DNA of 8,508 bases from CAIKMD01 sp035605975 (GTDB lineage Bacteria; Pseudomonadota; Alphaproteobacteria; ATCC43930; CGMCC-115725). Where the stretch lies: the NCBI GenBank assembly GCA_035605975.1, contig DATNGG010000042.1:1-8508 (forward strand). The letters are read 5' to 3'. Under the pieces are notes generated by a model, which made no database searches, was not told where the DNA came from, and saw only the letters and a program-made list of their open reading frames with translations. The translations under genes and the position numbers were made by a program. This document shows positions 1-5,640 of this stretch, one piece after another (the first letter of the stretch is position 1; every line of letters starts with the position of its first letter).

Positions 1-833
1 GCGCGCTCAATTGCCTCGGCCCCCATGGCTTCCATCGCCTCGCCTACCGCGAATGGCCGGGCCCGAAGGATGCGCCGACGCTGCTCTGCGTTCACGGGCT
101 GACGCGCAACGCGCGCGATTTCGACACACTCGCCGCCGCGCTGTCGGTTCAATATCGCGTGATCTGCCCTGACATGCCGGGCCGCGGCAAAAGCCAGTGG
201 CTCGAAGCCGGGGCCGATTACGACGCGCCGCTCTATCTCTCCGACCTCGCGGCGCTGATCGCGCGGCTCGATGTCGAAACCGTCGATTGGGTCGGGACTT
301 CGATGGGCGGGAATCTCGGCATGCTGATGGCGGCGCTGCCGCATGCGCCGATCCGCCGCCTCGTCATGAACGATATCGGTCCGGTCATCCCGAAGGACGG
401 CCTCCAGCGCATCGCCGATTATGTCGGGCTCGATCCGAGCTTTGCCGACCTCGCGGCGTTCGAAGCGGCGTTGCGCTTCATCCACGCGCCCTTCGGGCCG
501 TTGAGCGATCGGCAATGGCACGCCATGGCGGTGCAGTCGTCGCGGCAAAAGCCCGATGGCAGTCTCGGCTTCAACTACGATCCGAAGATCGCCGAGCCCT
601 TCCGCAAAATCGCCGGCGCCAATCTCGATCTCTGGGCCGAGTGGGACAAAATCACCTGCCCCGTGCTCGTGCTGCGCGGCGCGCAATCGGACATTCTGCG
701 CCGCGGCGACGCCGAGGCGATGACGCGGCGCGGCCCGCGCGCCAAGCTCGTCGAGTTCGCCGGCATCGGCCACGCGCCGGCGCTGCTGGAAGAGAACCAG
801 ATCGCGGCCGTGCGCGATTTCCTCCTTGGCTGA
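1..833 (+). CDS. Alpha/beta-fold hydrolase, 5'-truncated by the window edge
   Basis: The reading frame is open from base 3 to the TGA at 831-833 and gives 276 residues. No ATG, GTG or TTG lies in frame before the conserved N-terminal motif, so the true start is probably upstream of the window. The GTG at 159 would remove the oxyanion-hole segment and is rejected. Fragment numbering: the oxyanion motif HG (LLCVHGLTR) is at about 31-32; PDMPGRGKS follows strand 4; the nucleophile elbow is GTSMGG with Ser100; the acid is Asp230 in LRGAQSDIL; the catalytic His257 is in GIGHAP. A full Ser-Asp-His triad in this order is typical of soluble alpha/beta hydrolases with a helical cap, here about residues 128-210. 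The substrate cannot be read from the sequence; esterase, lactonase or haloalkane-type roles are all possible, though haloalkane dehalogenases use Asp as nucleophile, which argues against that one. The last 8 bases overlap the start of the next gene, which suggests co-translation. Confidence 0.9.
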   Translation, partial: ALNCLGPHGFHRLAYREWPGPKDAPTLLCVHGLTRNARDFDTLAAALSVQYRVICPDMPGRGKSQWLEAGADYDAPLYLSDLAALIARLDVETVDWVGTSMGGNLGMLMAALPHAPIRRLVMNDIGPVIPKDGLQRIADYVGLDPSFADLAAFEAALRFIHAPFGPLSDRQWHAMAVQSSRQKPDGSLGFNYDPKIAEPFRKIAGANLDLWAEWDKITCPVLVLRGAQSDILRRGDAEAMTRRGPRAKLVEFAGIGHAPALLEENQIAAVRDFLLG

Positions 834-1734
834 ACGCACCGGTTATCTCGCACCAGAGGGATTTCTCAGCGAGCTCCAGCATGAGCTCGGCGAAAGTGTA
901 ACGGACGTTTACGGCCGGCTTGCGCTCGCCGAAGGGCCGCCGCAACCGGCTGCCTGGGTCGCCAATCTCTGGCACGAGCCGGTACGGCTGCCGATTGCCT
1001 CGATCGCCGATGGCGCGCGGCAGCTCCGCGCCATTCAGCGCAACTGGGCGTGCTATTCCTTCGCGCATCACCGCCGTGCCGCGCTGATCTCCGAGCAATT
1101 GCCGAAAGTCTCGGCCAAGCCCCTCGCCTTCGGCGTGCCTGCGCCGACGGCCCCGCTCGGCTCCTGGACGCTGATCGAGCCGAACACGATTCTCGCCGCC
1201 GCACGCTGCTCGAGCCCTTTTCCGAATGGCGAGGCGAGCTTTATCGAGGATCGCGACGCACCGCCGAGCCGTGCCTATTTGAAGCTCTGGGAAGCATTCA
1301 CGCTCCTCGGCGTCCGCCCCAAGCCGGGCGAGACCTGTCTCGATCTCGGCGCTGCGCCCGGCGGCTGGAGCTGGGTGTTGCAGGGTTTGGGCGCACGCGT
1401 CATCGCCGTCGATAAGGCGCCGCTCGATCCGCGCATCGCCGCGCTTCCTCGCATCGAGCCGCGCGCGATGAGCGCCTTTGCCCTCGAGCCGCGCGATATC
1501 GGGCCGCTCGATTGGCTCTGTTCGGACGTGGTGTGCTATCCGAAGCGTCTCTTCGCGCTGATCGAGAAATTCCTCGCCGCGGGGACGGTCGAGAATTTCC
1601 TCTGCACGATCAAATTCCAGGGCGCGACCGATTTCGAGACCCAGGCGCGCTTTGCCGCGATCCCGGGTGCGCGGCTCCTGCACCTTCACCACAACAAGCA
1701 CGAGCTGACCTGGGCGCGGCTCAGCCCGCCTTGA
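826..1734 (+). CDS. RlmM-like (FtsJ-family) SAM-dependent rRNA 2'-O-methyltransferase
   Basis: A 302-residue protein starting at TTG (826), in an 8-base overlap (TTGGCTGA) with the hydrolase gene. No in-frame ATG or GTG lies near the N-terminus, so TTG with translational coupling is the best start. The C-terminal Rossmann methyltransferase domain (about 145-300) carries SAM motif I, DLGAAPGGW (173-181), and all four residues of the K-D-K-E 2'-O-methylation tetrad: Lys153 in PSRAYLKLWEAF, Asp234 in LCSDVV, Lys263 in CTIKFQG, and Glu293 in HELTW. From memory these align in order with E. coli RlmM, which methylates C2498 of 23S rRNA (PSRSTLKLEEAF, DLGACPGGW and so on). The N-terminal ~145 residues would correspond to the RlmM RNA-binding part (THUMP-like), but are shorter; E. 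coli RlmM is about 366 residues. The family is well supported; the exact nucleotide target is inferred. The gene ends inside the 3' end of hemB on the other strand. Confidence 0.88.
   Translation: MAERTGYLAPEGFLSELQHELGESVTDVYGRLALAEGPPQPAAWVANLWHEPVRLPIASIADGARQLRAIQRNWACYSFAHHRRAALISEQLPKVSAKPLAFGVPAPTAPLGSWTLIEPNTILAAARCSSPFPNGEASFIEDRDAPPSRAYLKLWEAFTLLGVRPKPGETCLDLGAAPGGWSWVLQGLGARVIAVDKAPLDPRIAALPRIEPRAMSAFALEPRDIGPLDWLCSDVVCYPKRLFALIEKFLAAGTVENFLCTIKFQGATDFETQARFAAIPGARLLHLHHNKHELTWARLSPP
1713..1730. terminator. Imperfect hairpin at the hemB/methyltransferase convergent junction (possible shared terminator)
   Basis: GGCG (1713-1716), one unpaired C (1717), GGC (1718-1720), loop TCA (1721-1723), GCC (1724-1726) and CGCC (1727-1730) form a 7-bp stem with one bulge. 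The loop is the hemB stop codon. There is no T-run on either side, so it is not a canonical intrinsic terminator. It might help end or protect both transcripts, but GC-rich sequence produces such stems by chance. Confidence 0.2.
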
Positions 1735-2734
1735 GAAGCCGCGCCGCCTCGACCGCGGCGTAGGTCAGAATCCCGTCGGCGCCGGCGCGCTTGATGGAGA
1801 GCAGCGCCTCCATCATCACCGATGGATCGAGCCAGCCGCGCTCGATCGCGCCTTTGAGCATCGCGTATTCGCCGCTCACCTGGTAGGCGAAGGTCGGCAT
1901 GCCGAAGCGGTCTTTGACGCGGCGAACGATATCGAGATAGGGCAACGCCGGCTTCACCATCACCATGTCGGCGCCTTCGGCGATGTCGAGCCCCACCTCG
2001 CGCAAGGCTTCGTCGCTGTTCGCGGGGTCCATCTGATAGGTCCGCTTGTCGGCCTTGCCGAGCGAGGATTTGGAGCCGATCGCATCGCGGAAGGGGCCAT
2101 AGAAACCCGAGGCGTATTTCGCCGCATAGGCAAGGATGCGCACGCCCTCGAAGCCCTTGGCGTCGAGCGCGTCGCGGATCGCGCCGATGCGGCCATCCAT
2201 CATGTCCGACGGCGCGATGACGTCGCAGCCCGCTTCGGCCTGGACCAGCGCCTGGCGGCAGAGGATCGCGACGGTCTCGTCATTGGCGACCTCGTCCTTG
2301 CGCAACACGCCGTCATGGCCGTGCGTCGTGAAGGGATCGAGCGCCACGTCGCACATGATGCCGATCCCCGGCACCGCCTGCTTCACCGCGCGGATCGCGC
2401 GACAGACGATGTTCTCGGGATTGAGCGCCTCCTCGCCATCGGGGGTCTTCAGCTCCGGGGGCGTTGCCGGGAAGAGCGCGATCACCGGAATGCCGAGCTC
2501 ATGCGCTTCGCCGGCGGCGTTAACCAAGGCCGGGATCGACAGCCGATCGACCCCTGGCATCGAGGCGATCGGCGCGCGCGCCGCCGCGGCATCGTGAACA
2601 AAGACCGGCCAGAGGAAGTCCGCCGCGGTCAGAACATGCTCTGCGACCAAGCGCCGCGTCCAATCATCGCGCCGGTTGCGGCGCAAACGCAGCCGCGGAT
2701 AGGCGCCCAAAGCCTGGTTAAGATTGCGCGACAC
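1721..2734 (-). CDS. hemB: Delta-aminolevulinic acid dehydratase (porphobilinogen synthase)
   Basis: HemB condenses two 5-aminolevulinate molecules into porphobilinogen, the first common pyrrole of heme, cobalamin and chlorophyll synthesis, in the cytoplasm. The 337-residue length is usual for the family. The two active-site lysines are visible: Lys206 in LAYAAKYASGFYGPF and Lys261 (Schiff-base lysine) in VMVKPALPYLD. At 129-142 the metal loop reads DVALDPFTTHGHDG. Where zinc enzymes have three cysteines, this protein has Ala131, Asp133 and Asp141, the Mg-type pattern known from Pseudomonas, rhizobia and plants. YQMDPAN (233-239) and YQVSGEY (284-290) are further family signatures. The start is GTG (2732-2734): an in-frame TAG lies 24 bases upstream (2756-2758), and AGAGG sits about 9 bases before the GTG. 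No other heme gene is adjacent. It diverges from motA, and its 3' end overlaps the convergent methyltransferase gene by 14 bases. Confidence 0.97.
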   Translation of the reverse strand: MSRNLNQALGAYPRLRLRRNRRDDWTRRLVAEHVLTAADFLWPVFVHDAAAARAPIASMPGVDRLSIPALVNAAGEAHELGIPVIALFPATPPELKTPDGEEALNPENIVCRAIRAVKQAVPGIGIMCDVALDPFTTHGHDGVLRKDEVANDETVAILCRQALVQAEAGCDVIAPSDMMDGRIGAIRDALDAKGFEGVRILAYAAKYASGFYGPFRDAIGSKSSLGKADKRTYQMDPANSDEALREVGLDIAEGADMVMVKPALPYLDIVRRVKDRFGMPTFAYQVSGEYAMLKGAIERGWLDPSVMMEALLSIKRAGADGILTYAAVEAARLLKAG

Positions 2735-2860
2735 GGGGATAGACCTCTGATCCTGCTAGGAAAAACTCGCCTCGATGATAGGCAGGAACTGCCGGTTCCG
2801 AAAGACAATCTTAACACGGTTGCCGCACCTTAGTGCGGTTGCGGAAGGTCCTTTCAAAGC
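2735..2860. promoter_or_regulatory. Divergent hemB/motA intergenic region with inverted and direct repeats
   Basis: These 126 bases must hold the 5' signals of both genes. Visible elements: overlapping inverted repeats GGCAG-GAA-CTGCC (2781-2793) and GGAAC-TGCCG-GTTCC (2785-2799); a stem CCGCAC-CTTA-GTGCGG (2823-2838) just before motA; and a direct repeat CGGTTGC at 2817-2823 and 2836-2842, a 19-base period. On the minus strand TATCAT (2780-2775) is a 5/6 match to a -10 box for hemB, but no good -35 sits 16-18 bases upstream; the GGCAG/CTGCC repeat would fall in the spacer. No convincing sigma70, sigma28 or sigma54 promoter for motA was found. A possible Shine-Dalgarno, GGAAGG (2843-2848), lies 12 bases before the motA ATG, rather far. 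That this region regulates both genes is inferred from position. Confidence 0.45.
2823..2838 (+). other. Perfect 6-bp stem-loop in the motA leader
   Basis: CCGCAC (2823-2828), loop CTTA (2829-2832) and GTGCGG (2833-2838) form a perfect hairpin. It ends 4 bases before the GGAAGG ribosome-binding candidate and 22 bases before the motA ATG. It could be an operator, an mRNA structure affecting translation start, or chance. It is too short, and lacks the T-run, to be an intrinsic terminator. Confidence 0.35.
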
Positions 2861-3724
2861 ATGTTCACGATCATTGGTGCGGTGATCGTCATCGCCAGCG
2901 TCATCGGCGGCTATGTCGCCAGTGGCGGGCATTTGGAGGTGCTGTTTCAGCCCTTCGAAGTGATGATCATCGTCGGCGCCGCTGCCGGCGCCTTCGTCAT
3001 CTCGAACCGCAAGCCGGTGCTCTCCGCCACCGGCAAGGCGATTCCTGCGCTCCTCAAGGGCGAGCGCCACGACAAGGCCGCCTATCTCGAATTGCTCACC
3101 ATGCTCTATTCGGTGTTCAAGCTCGCCAAGTCGAAGGGCGCGCTCGCCCTCGAGCAGCATGTCGAGCATCCGCATGAGAGCTCGCTGTTCCAGCGCTTTC
3201 CGACCTTCCTCGCGGACGAGCATGCGGTCACCTTCTTCTGCGACTACCTGCGCCTTTTGACCCTCGGCACCGACAACCATCACGAGATGGAAACCTTGAT
3301 GGACGAGGATCTCGAGACGCATCGCGCCGAGCATCACGCCGTCGCCAGCGCGATCGCCAACACCGCCGACGGCATGCCCGCGCTCGGCATCGTCGCCGCC
3401 GTGCTCGGCGTCATCCATACCATGGGCTCGATCACCGAGCCGCCCGCCGTGCTGGGCCATCTCATCGGCGGCGCGCTGGTCGGCACTTTCATGGGCGTGC
3501 TCTTGTCTTACGGCTTCGTCGGCCCGATCGCCGCGGCGGTGCGCGCGCGCGGCGACGCGGAAGAGCGCTATGTGCTGTGCATGAAGGCGGCGATCCTCGC
3601 TTATATGCAGGGCTACGCGCCCTCGGTCGCGGTCGAGTTTGCGCGCAAGGCGCTCAACACCGATGTGCGCCCGACCTTCTACGAGGTTGAAGAGGCGGTC
3701 GAGAGCCTGCCTGCGGCGGCCTAG
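2861..3724 (+). CDS. motA: Flagellar motor stator protein MotA
   Basis: MotA forms, with MotB, the inner-membrane stator that couples ion flow to torque on the rotor protein FliG. The 287-residue protein matches E. coli MotA (295) without gaps over the parts I could compare from memory. Four hydrophobic membrane segments are visible: about 1-20, 32-48, 170-190 and 200-225. Pro173 (GMPALGIVAA) and Pro222 (VGPIAAAV), both important for the E. coli motor, fall at the same numbers. The cytoplasmic loop has Glu98 (ALALEQ), equivalent to E. coli Glu98, while the position of Arg90 is Lys90, keeping the charge for the FliG contact. MDEDLETHRAEHH (147-159) and GYAPSVAVEFARK (251-263) are typical MotA sequences. 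The start is ATG 2861, with GGAAGG 12 bases upstream. Only 2 bases separate it from motB, so the two form one operon. No other flagellar gene is in the window. Confidence 0.97.
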   Translation: MFTIIGAVIVIASVIGGYVASGGHLEVLFQPFEVMIIVGAAAGAFVISNRKPVLSATGKAIPALLKGERHDKAAYLELLTMLYSVFKLAKSKGALALEQHVEHPHESSLFQRFPTFLADEHAVTFFCDYLRLLTLGTDNHHEMETLMDEDLETHRAEHHAVASAIANTADGMPALGIVAAVLGVIHTMGSITEPPAVLGHLIGGALVGTFMGVLLSYGFVGPIAAAVRARGDAEERYVLCMKAAILAYMQGYAPSVAVEFARKALNTDVRPTFYEVEEAVESLPAAA

Positions 3725-3726
3725 CC

Positions 3727-4860
3727 ATGGCCAAGAAGCAGCAGACCGGGACGATCATCGTCAAGAAGGTGAAGAAGGGCGGCCATGCCGGCCATCATGG
3801 CGGCGCGTGGAAAGTCGCCTATGCCGATTTCGTCACGGCGATGATGGCATTCTTCCTGTTGCTTTGGCTCTTGAACGTCACGACCGACGTGCAAAAGCGC
3901 GGCATCGCCGATTATTTCGACCCAACGCTCGCATCGAAGTCGAACAGCGGCGCGGGCGGCGTGCTCGGCGGTCAGACGGTCGGCGCGCCCGGCAGCGAGA
4001 CCGTCGCGATGGCGGTGCCCAATTTCGACATCAGCCGCTCGGCCTCGAGCTCGTCGAGCGACAGCGACGACAGCGATGCGAGCGGCAATCCGACCAGCGA
4101 CCAGAGCGATGCCGATACGCCGCCTGCTCAAACCGAGCAGCCCAAGCAGCTCACCGCCGATGATTTGCAAAAGCAGCTCGCGGCGAGCGAGCAGAAGCGC
4201 TTCGAGGAGGCAAAGACCGCGCTCCTCCAAGCGGTGAAGGAAGTGCCCGATCTGCGCGCGCTCGCCAACAATCTGATGATCGACGAAACCCCCGAGGGCT
4301 TGCGCATCCAGATCGTCGATCAGGACAAGACGCCGATGTTCCCGCTGGGCTCGGCCGAGATGCTGGACCCGGCGCGAAAGCTGATGTCGCTCATCACCCA
4401 GGTGATCAAGAAGCTGCCGAACAAGATCTCAATCACCGGGCACACGGATTCGACGCAATACGCCTTCAGCGCCAAATACGGCAATTGGGAGCTCTCGGCC
4501 GACCGCGCCAATGCAAGCCGCCGCGAGTTTCTCGCCGACGGCCTCCCGGCCGAGCGGATCGAGCGCGTCGCCGGCGTCGCCGATACCGAGCCGCTCGACA
4601 AGACCGATCCGGCCGCGCCGCACAACCGGCGCATCAGCGTCGTCCTGCTGCGCGAGAATGCCAATAAGGTCGCAGGCGCGGCAACGCCCGCCGGCGGGGT
4701 CGCTTCGGCTTCCGCAAGCGCAGCGGCGCCCGCAGCCGCCCCGCCCACTTCTCCACCCGCCTCGGCTTCCTCACCGCCACCGCAGAGCGCCGCGCAAGCG
4801 GCCTTGCCCGCCCCCGCCCCGCCGACACAATCTGCCGCCGTGCCTGCCGCCGCGCCGTAA
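3727..4860 (+). CDS. motB: Flagellar motor stator protein MotB
   Basis: MotB supplies the ion-binding aspartate and anchors the stator to peptidoglycan. The 377-residue protein has, in order: a Lys/His/Gly-rich cytoplasmic N-terminus (KKVKKGGHAGHHGG, 13-26); one membrane helix (about 28-50) with the ion-carrying Asp34 in AYADFVTAMMAFF; a likely plug segment (52-68); a Ser/Asp-rich linker (about 103-130); and a helical stretch (143-182). A C-terminal OmpA-like peptidoglycan-binding domain follows (about 192-308), with GHTD (238-241), NWELSADRA (253-261) and NRRISVVLL (300-308). After Lys314 comes a tail of 63 residues made almost only of Ala, Pro and Ser, without charged residues, which lies outside the usual fold. 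The cysteine-free AYADFVTAMM segment does not by itself tell proton from sodium use; a proton motor is likely from lineage. It starts 2 bases after motA without a strong Shine-Dalgarno, which suggests translational coupling. Confidence 0.97.
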   Translation: MAKKQQTGTIIVKKVKKGGHAGHHGGAWKVAYADFVTAMMAFFLLLWLLNVTTDVQKRGIADYFDPTLASKSNSGAGGVLGGQTVGAPGSETVAMAVPNFDISRSASSSSSDSDDSDASGNPTSDQSDADTPPAQTEQPKQLTADDLQKQLAASEQKRFEEAKTALLQAVKEVPDLRALANNLMIDETPEGLRIQIVDQDKTPMFPLGSAEMLDPARKLMSLITQVIKKLPNKISITGHTDSTQYAFSAKYGNWELSADRANASRREFLADGLPAERIERVAGVADTEPLDKTDPAAPHNRRISVVLLRENANKVAGAATPAGGVASASASAAAPAAAPPTSPPASASSPPPQSAAQAALPAPAPPTQSAAVPAAAP

Positions 4861-4868
4861 GCCGTGCC

Positions 4869-4900
4869 CCGCCGCGGGTTGACAGGGCGCGCCGCGGCGG
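4869..4900. repeat. 9-bp perfect inverted repeat between motB and the GST gene
   Basis: CCGCCGCGG (4869-4877) and CCGCGGCGG (4892-4900) are perfect reverse complements around a 14-base loop that contains TTGACA. The repeat begins 8 bases after the motB stop, so it could act as a transcription end or mRNA 3' stabiliser for motAB. It could equally be an operator over the downstream promoter. There is no T-run after it. Confidence 0.45.
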
Positions 4901-4906
4901 CATGAT
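4879..4906 (+). promoter_or_regulatory. Putative sigma70-type promoter of the GST gene
   Basis: The -35 box TTGACA (4879-4884) is a perfect consensus match. A 16-base spacer leads to CATGAT (4901-4906), a 4/6 match to TATAAT. The predicted transcript would start near 4912-4914 and have a leader of about 20 bases containing GGGAG (4922-4926), 7 bases before the GST ATG. The spacing and leader fit a real promoter; the -10 box is weak. Confidence 0.5.
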
Positions 4907-4933
4907 CTCCGCCAAGAGAGCGGGAGATGGGCG

Positions 4934-5554
4934 ATGCTGCGGATTCTTGGGCGGCCGAATTCCTACAACGCGCAAAAAGTGTTGTGGCTGCTCGAAGAGA
5001 TGGGGACGCCCTTCACGCTCGAGCTCTATGGCCTCGACCATGGCGGCAATCACACGCAGGAATATCGCCAGCTCAATCCCAACGAGCTGGTGCCGACCCT
5101 GATCGAGGACGATCTCGTCCTCTGGGAATCGAATTCGATCCTGCGCTATCTCGCCGCCAAGGATCCGGGGCAGCGCTTCCTGCCTGCCGATCCGCGCGAC
5201 CGCGCCCGCGGCGACCGCTGGCTCGATTGGGCGCTCACCACGCTGGCGCCGGCGATCACGCCCGCCTTCGCTCAGCTGGTGCGGATGAAGCCGGAGCAGC
5301 GCGACACCAAGAAGATCGCCGAGTCCGTGGCGAAAACCAATCACTGCATGAGCATTCTCGACCGCTATCTCGGCGAGACGCCCTATCTCGGCGGCAACAC
5401 CTTCTCGATCGGCGATATCCCGGTCGGGATTCTAACTTATCGCTTCTTGGAGCTGCCGATCGAGCGCCAGGAATTCGGCCATCTCGCCGCTTGGTACACG
5501 CGGCTGGCCGAGCGCCCGGCTTATCGCAAGCGGGTGATGATCGGACTAAGTTGA
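4934..5554 (+). CDS. Glutathione S-transferase family protein
   Basis: A cytosolic, theta/beta-like GST of 206 residues, the usual length. The N-terminal thioredoxin-fold domain (1-76) has the candidate catalytic Ser10 in PNSYNAQKVLWLLEE, the cis-Pro motif LVPT (Pro54) and the glutathione gamma-glutamyl-binding Glu65-Ser66 in LWESNSILRYLA. The helical C-terminal domain (about 88-200) has the folding N-cap box with Ser158 and Asp161 in TFSIGDIPVG. Such enzymes conjugate or reduce electrophiles or peroxides with glutathione; the substrate cannot be told from sequence. The start ATG 4934 is preceded by GGGAG at a 7-base spacing; the ATG at 4927 is in another frame. It has its own likely promoter and lies downstream of motB by chance of position rather than function. 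The next gene, bpt, starts 86 bases after its stop and may be co-transcribed. Confidence 0.93.
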   Translation: MLRILGRPNSYNAQKVLWLLEEMGTPFTLELYGLDHGGNHTQEYRQLNPNELVPTLIEDDLVLWESNSILRYLAAKDPGQRFLPADPRDRARGDRWLDWALTTLAPAITPAFAQLVRMKPEQRDTKKIAESVAKTNHCMSILDRYLGETPYLGGNTFSIGDIPVGILTYRFLELPIERQEFGHLAAWYTRLAERPAYRKRVMIGLS

Positions 5555-5599
5555 CGGGGATGGCGAACCTTCTGGCCTCGGCGCGGTTTCGTCGTCATA

Positions 5600-5605
5600 C
5601 ATAAT
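5600..5605 (+). promoter_or_regulatory. Possible -10 box upstream of bpt
   Basis: CATAAT is a 5/6 match to TATAAT in a small A/T-rich island within otherwise GC-rich DNA. It would place the transcript start near 5611-5613 and support ATG 5641 as the start. No acceptable -35 box lies 16-18 bases upstream, so the call is weak. The rest of the 86-base gap after the GST gene (5555-5640) shows nothing else clear. Confidence 0.2.
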
Positions 5606-5640
5606 TGGTCAGGCGGATTGGTTTCGAGCGGATAGGCGGA

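Noticed and set aside
159..161. GTG as start of the hydrolase
   Set aside because: It would delete the HG oxyanion motif and the first strands; the frame is open and coding-like to the window edge.
652..1701. A 349-codon open frame on the minus strand, antisense to the hydrolase and methyltransferase genes
   Set aside because: The translation is Arg/Ala/Glu/Gly-rich with no recognisable motif. It lies wholly opposite two well-supported genes. Long antisense frames are expected in GC-rich DNA with G/C third positions.
2811..2833. CtrA-like site (TTAAC ... TTAG) upstream of motA
   Set aside because: The half-sites are separated by 14 bases instead of 7 and the second half is incomplete.
2756..3460. 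A 234-codon minus-strand open frame opposite motA and the hemB/motA gap
   Set aside because: It is the mirror of motA coding sequence, with His/Asp/Gly-rich nonsense composition; motA is certain by residue-level match.
5551..5576. TTGACG at the GST stop as the -35 box of a bpt promoter
   Set aside because: The region 16-18 bases downstream is GC-rich and has no -10-like sequence.
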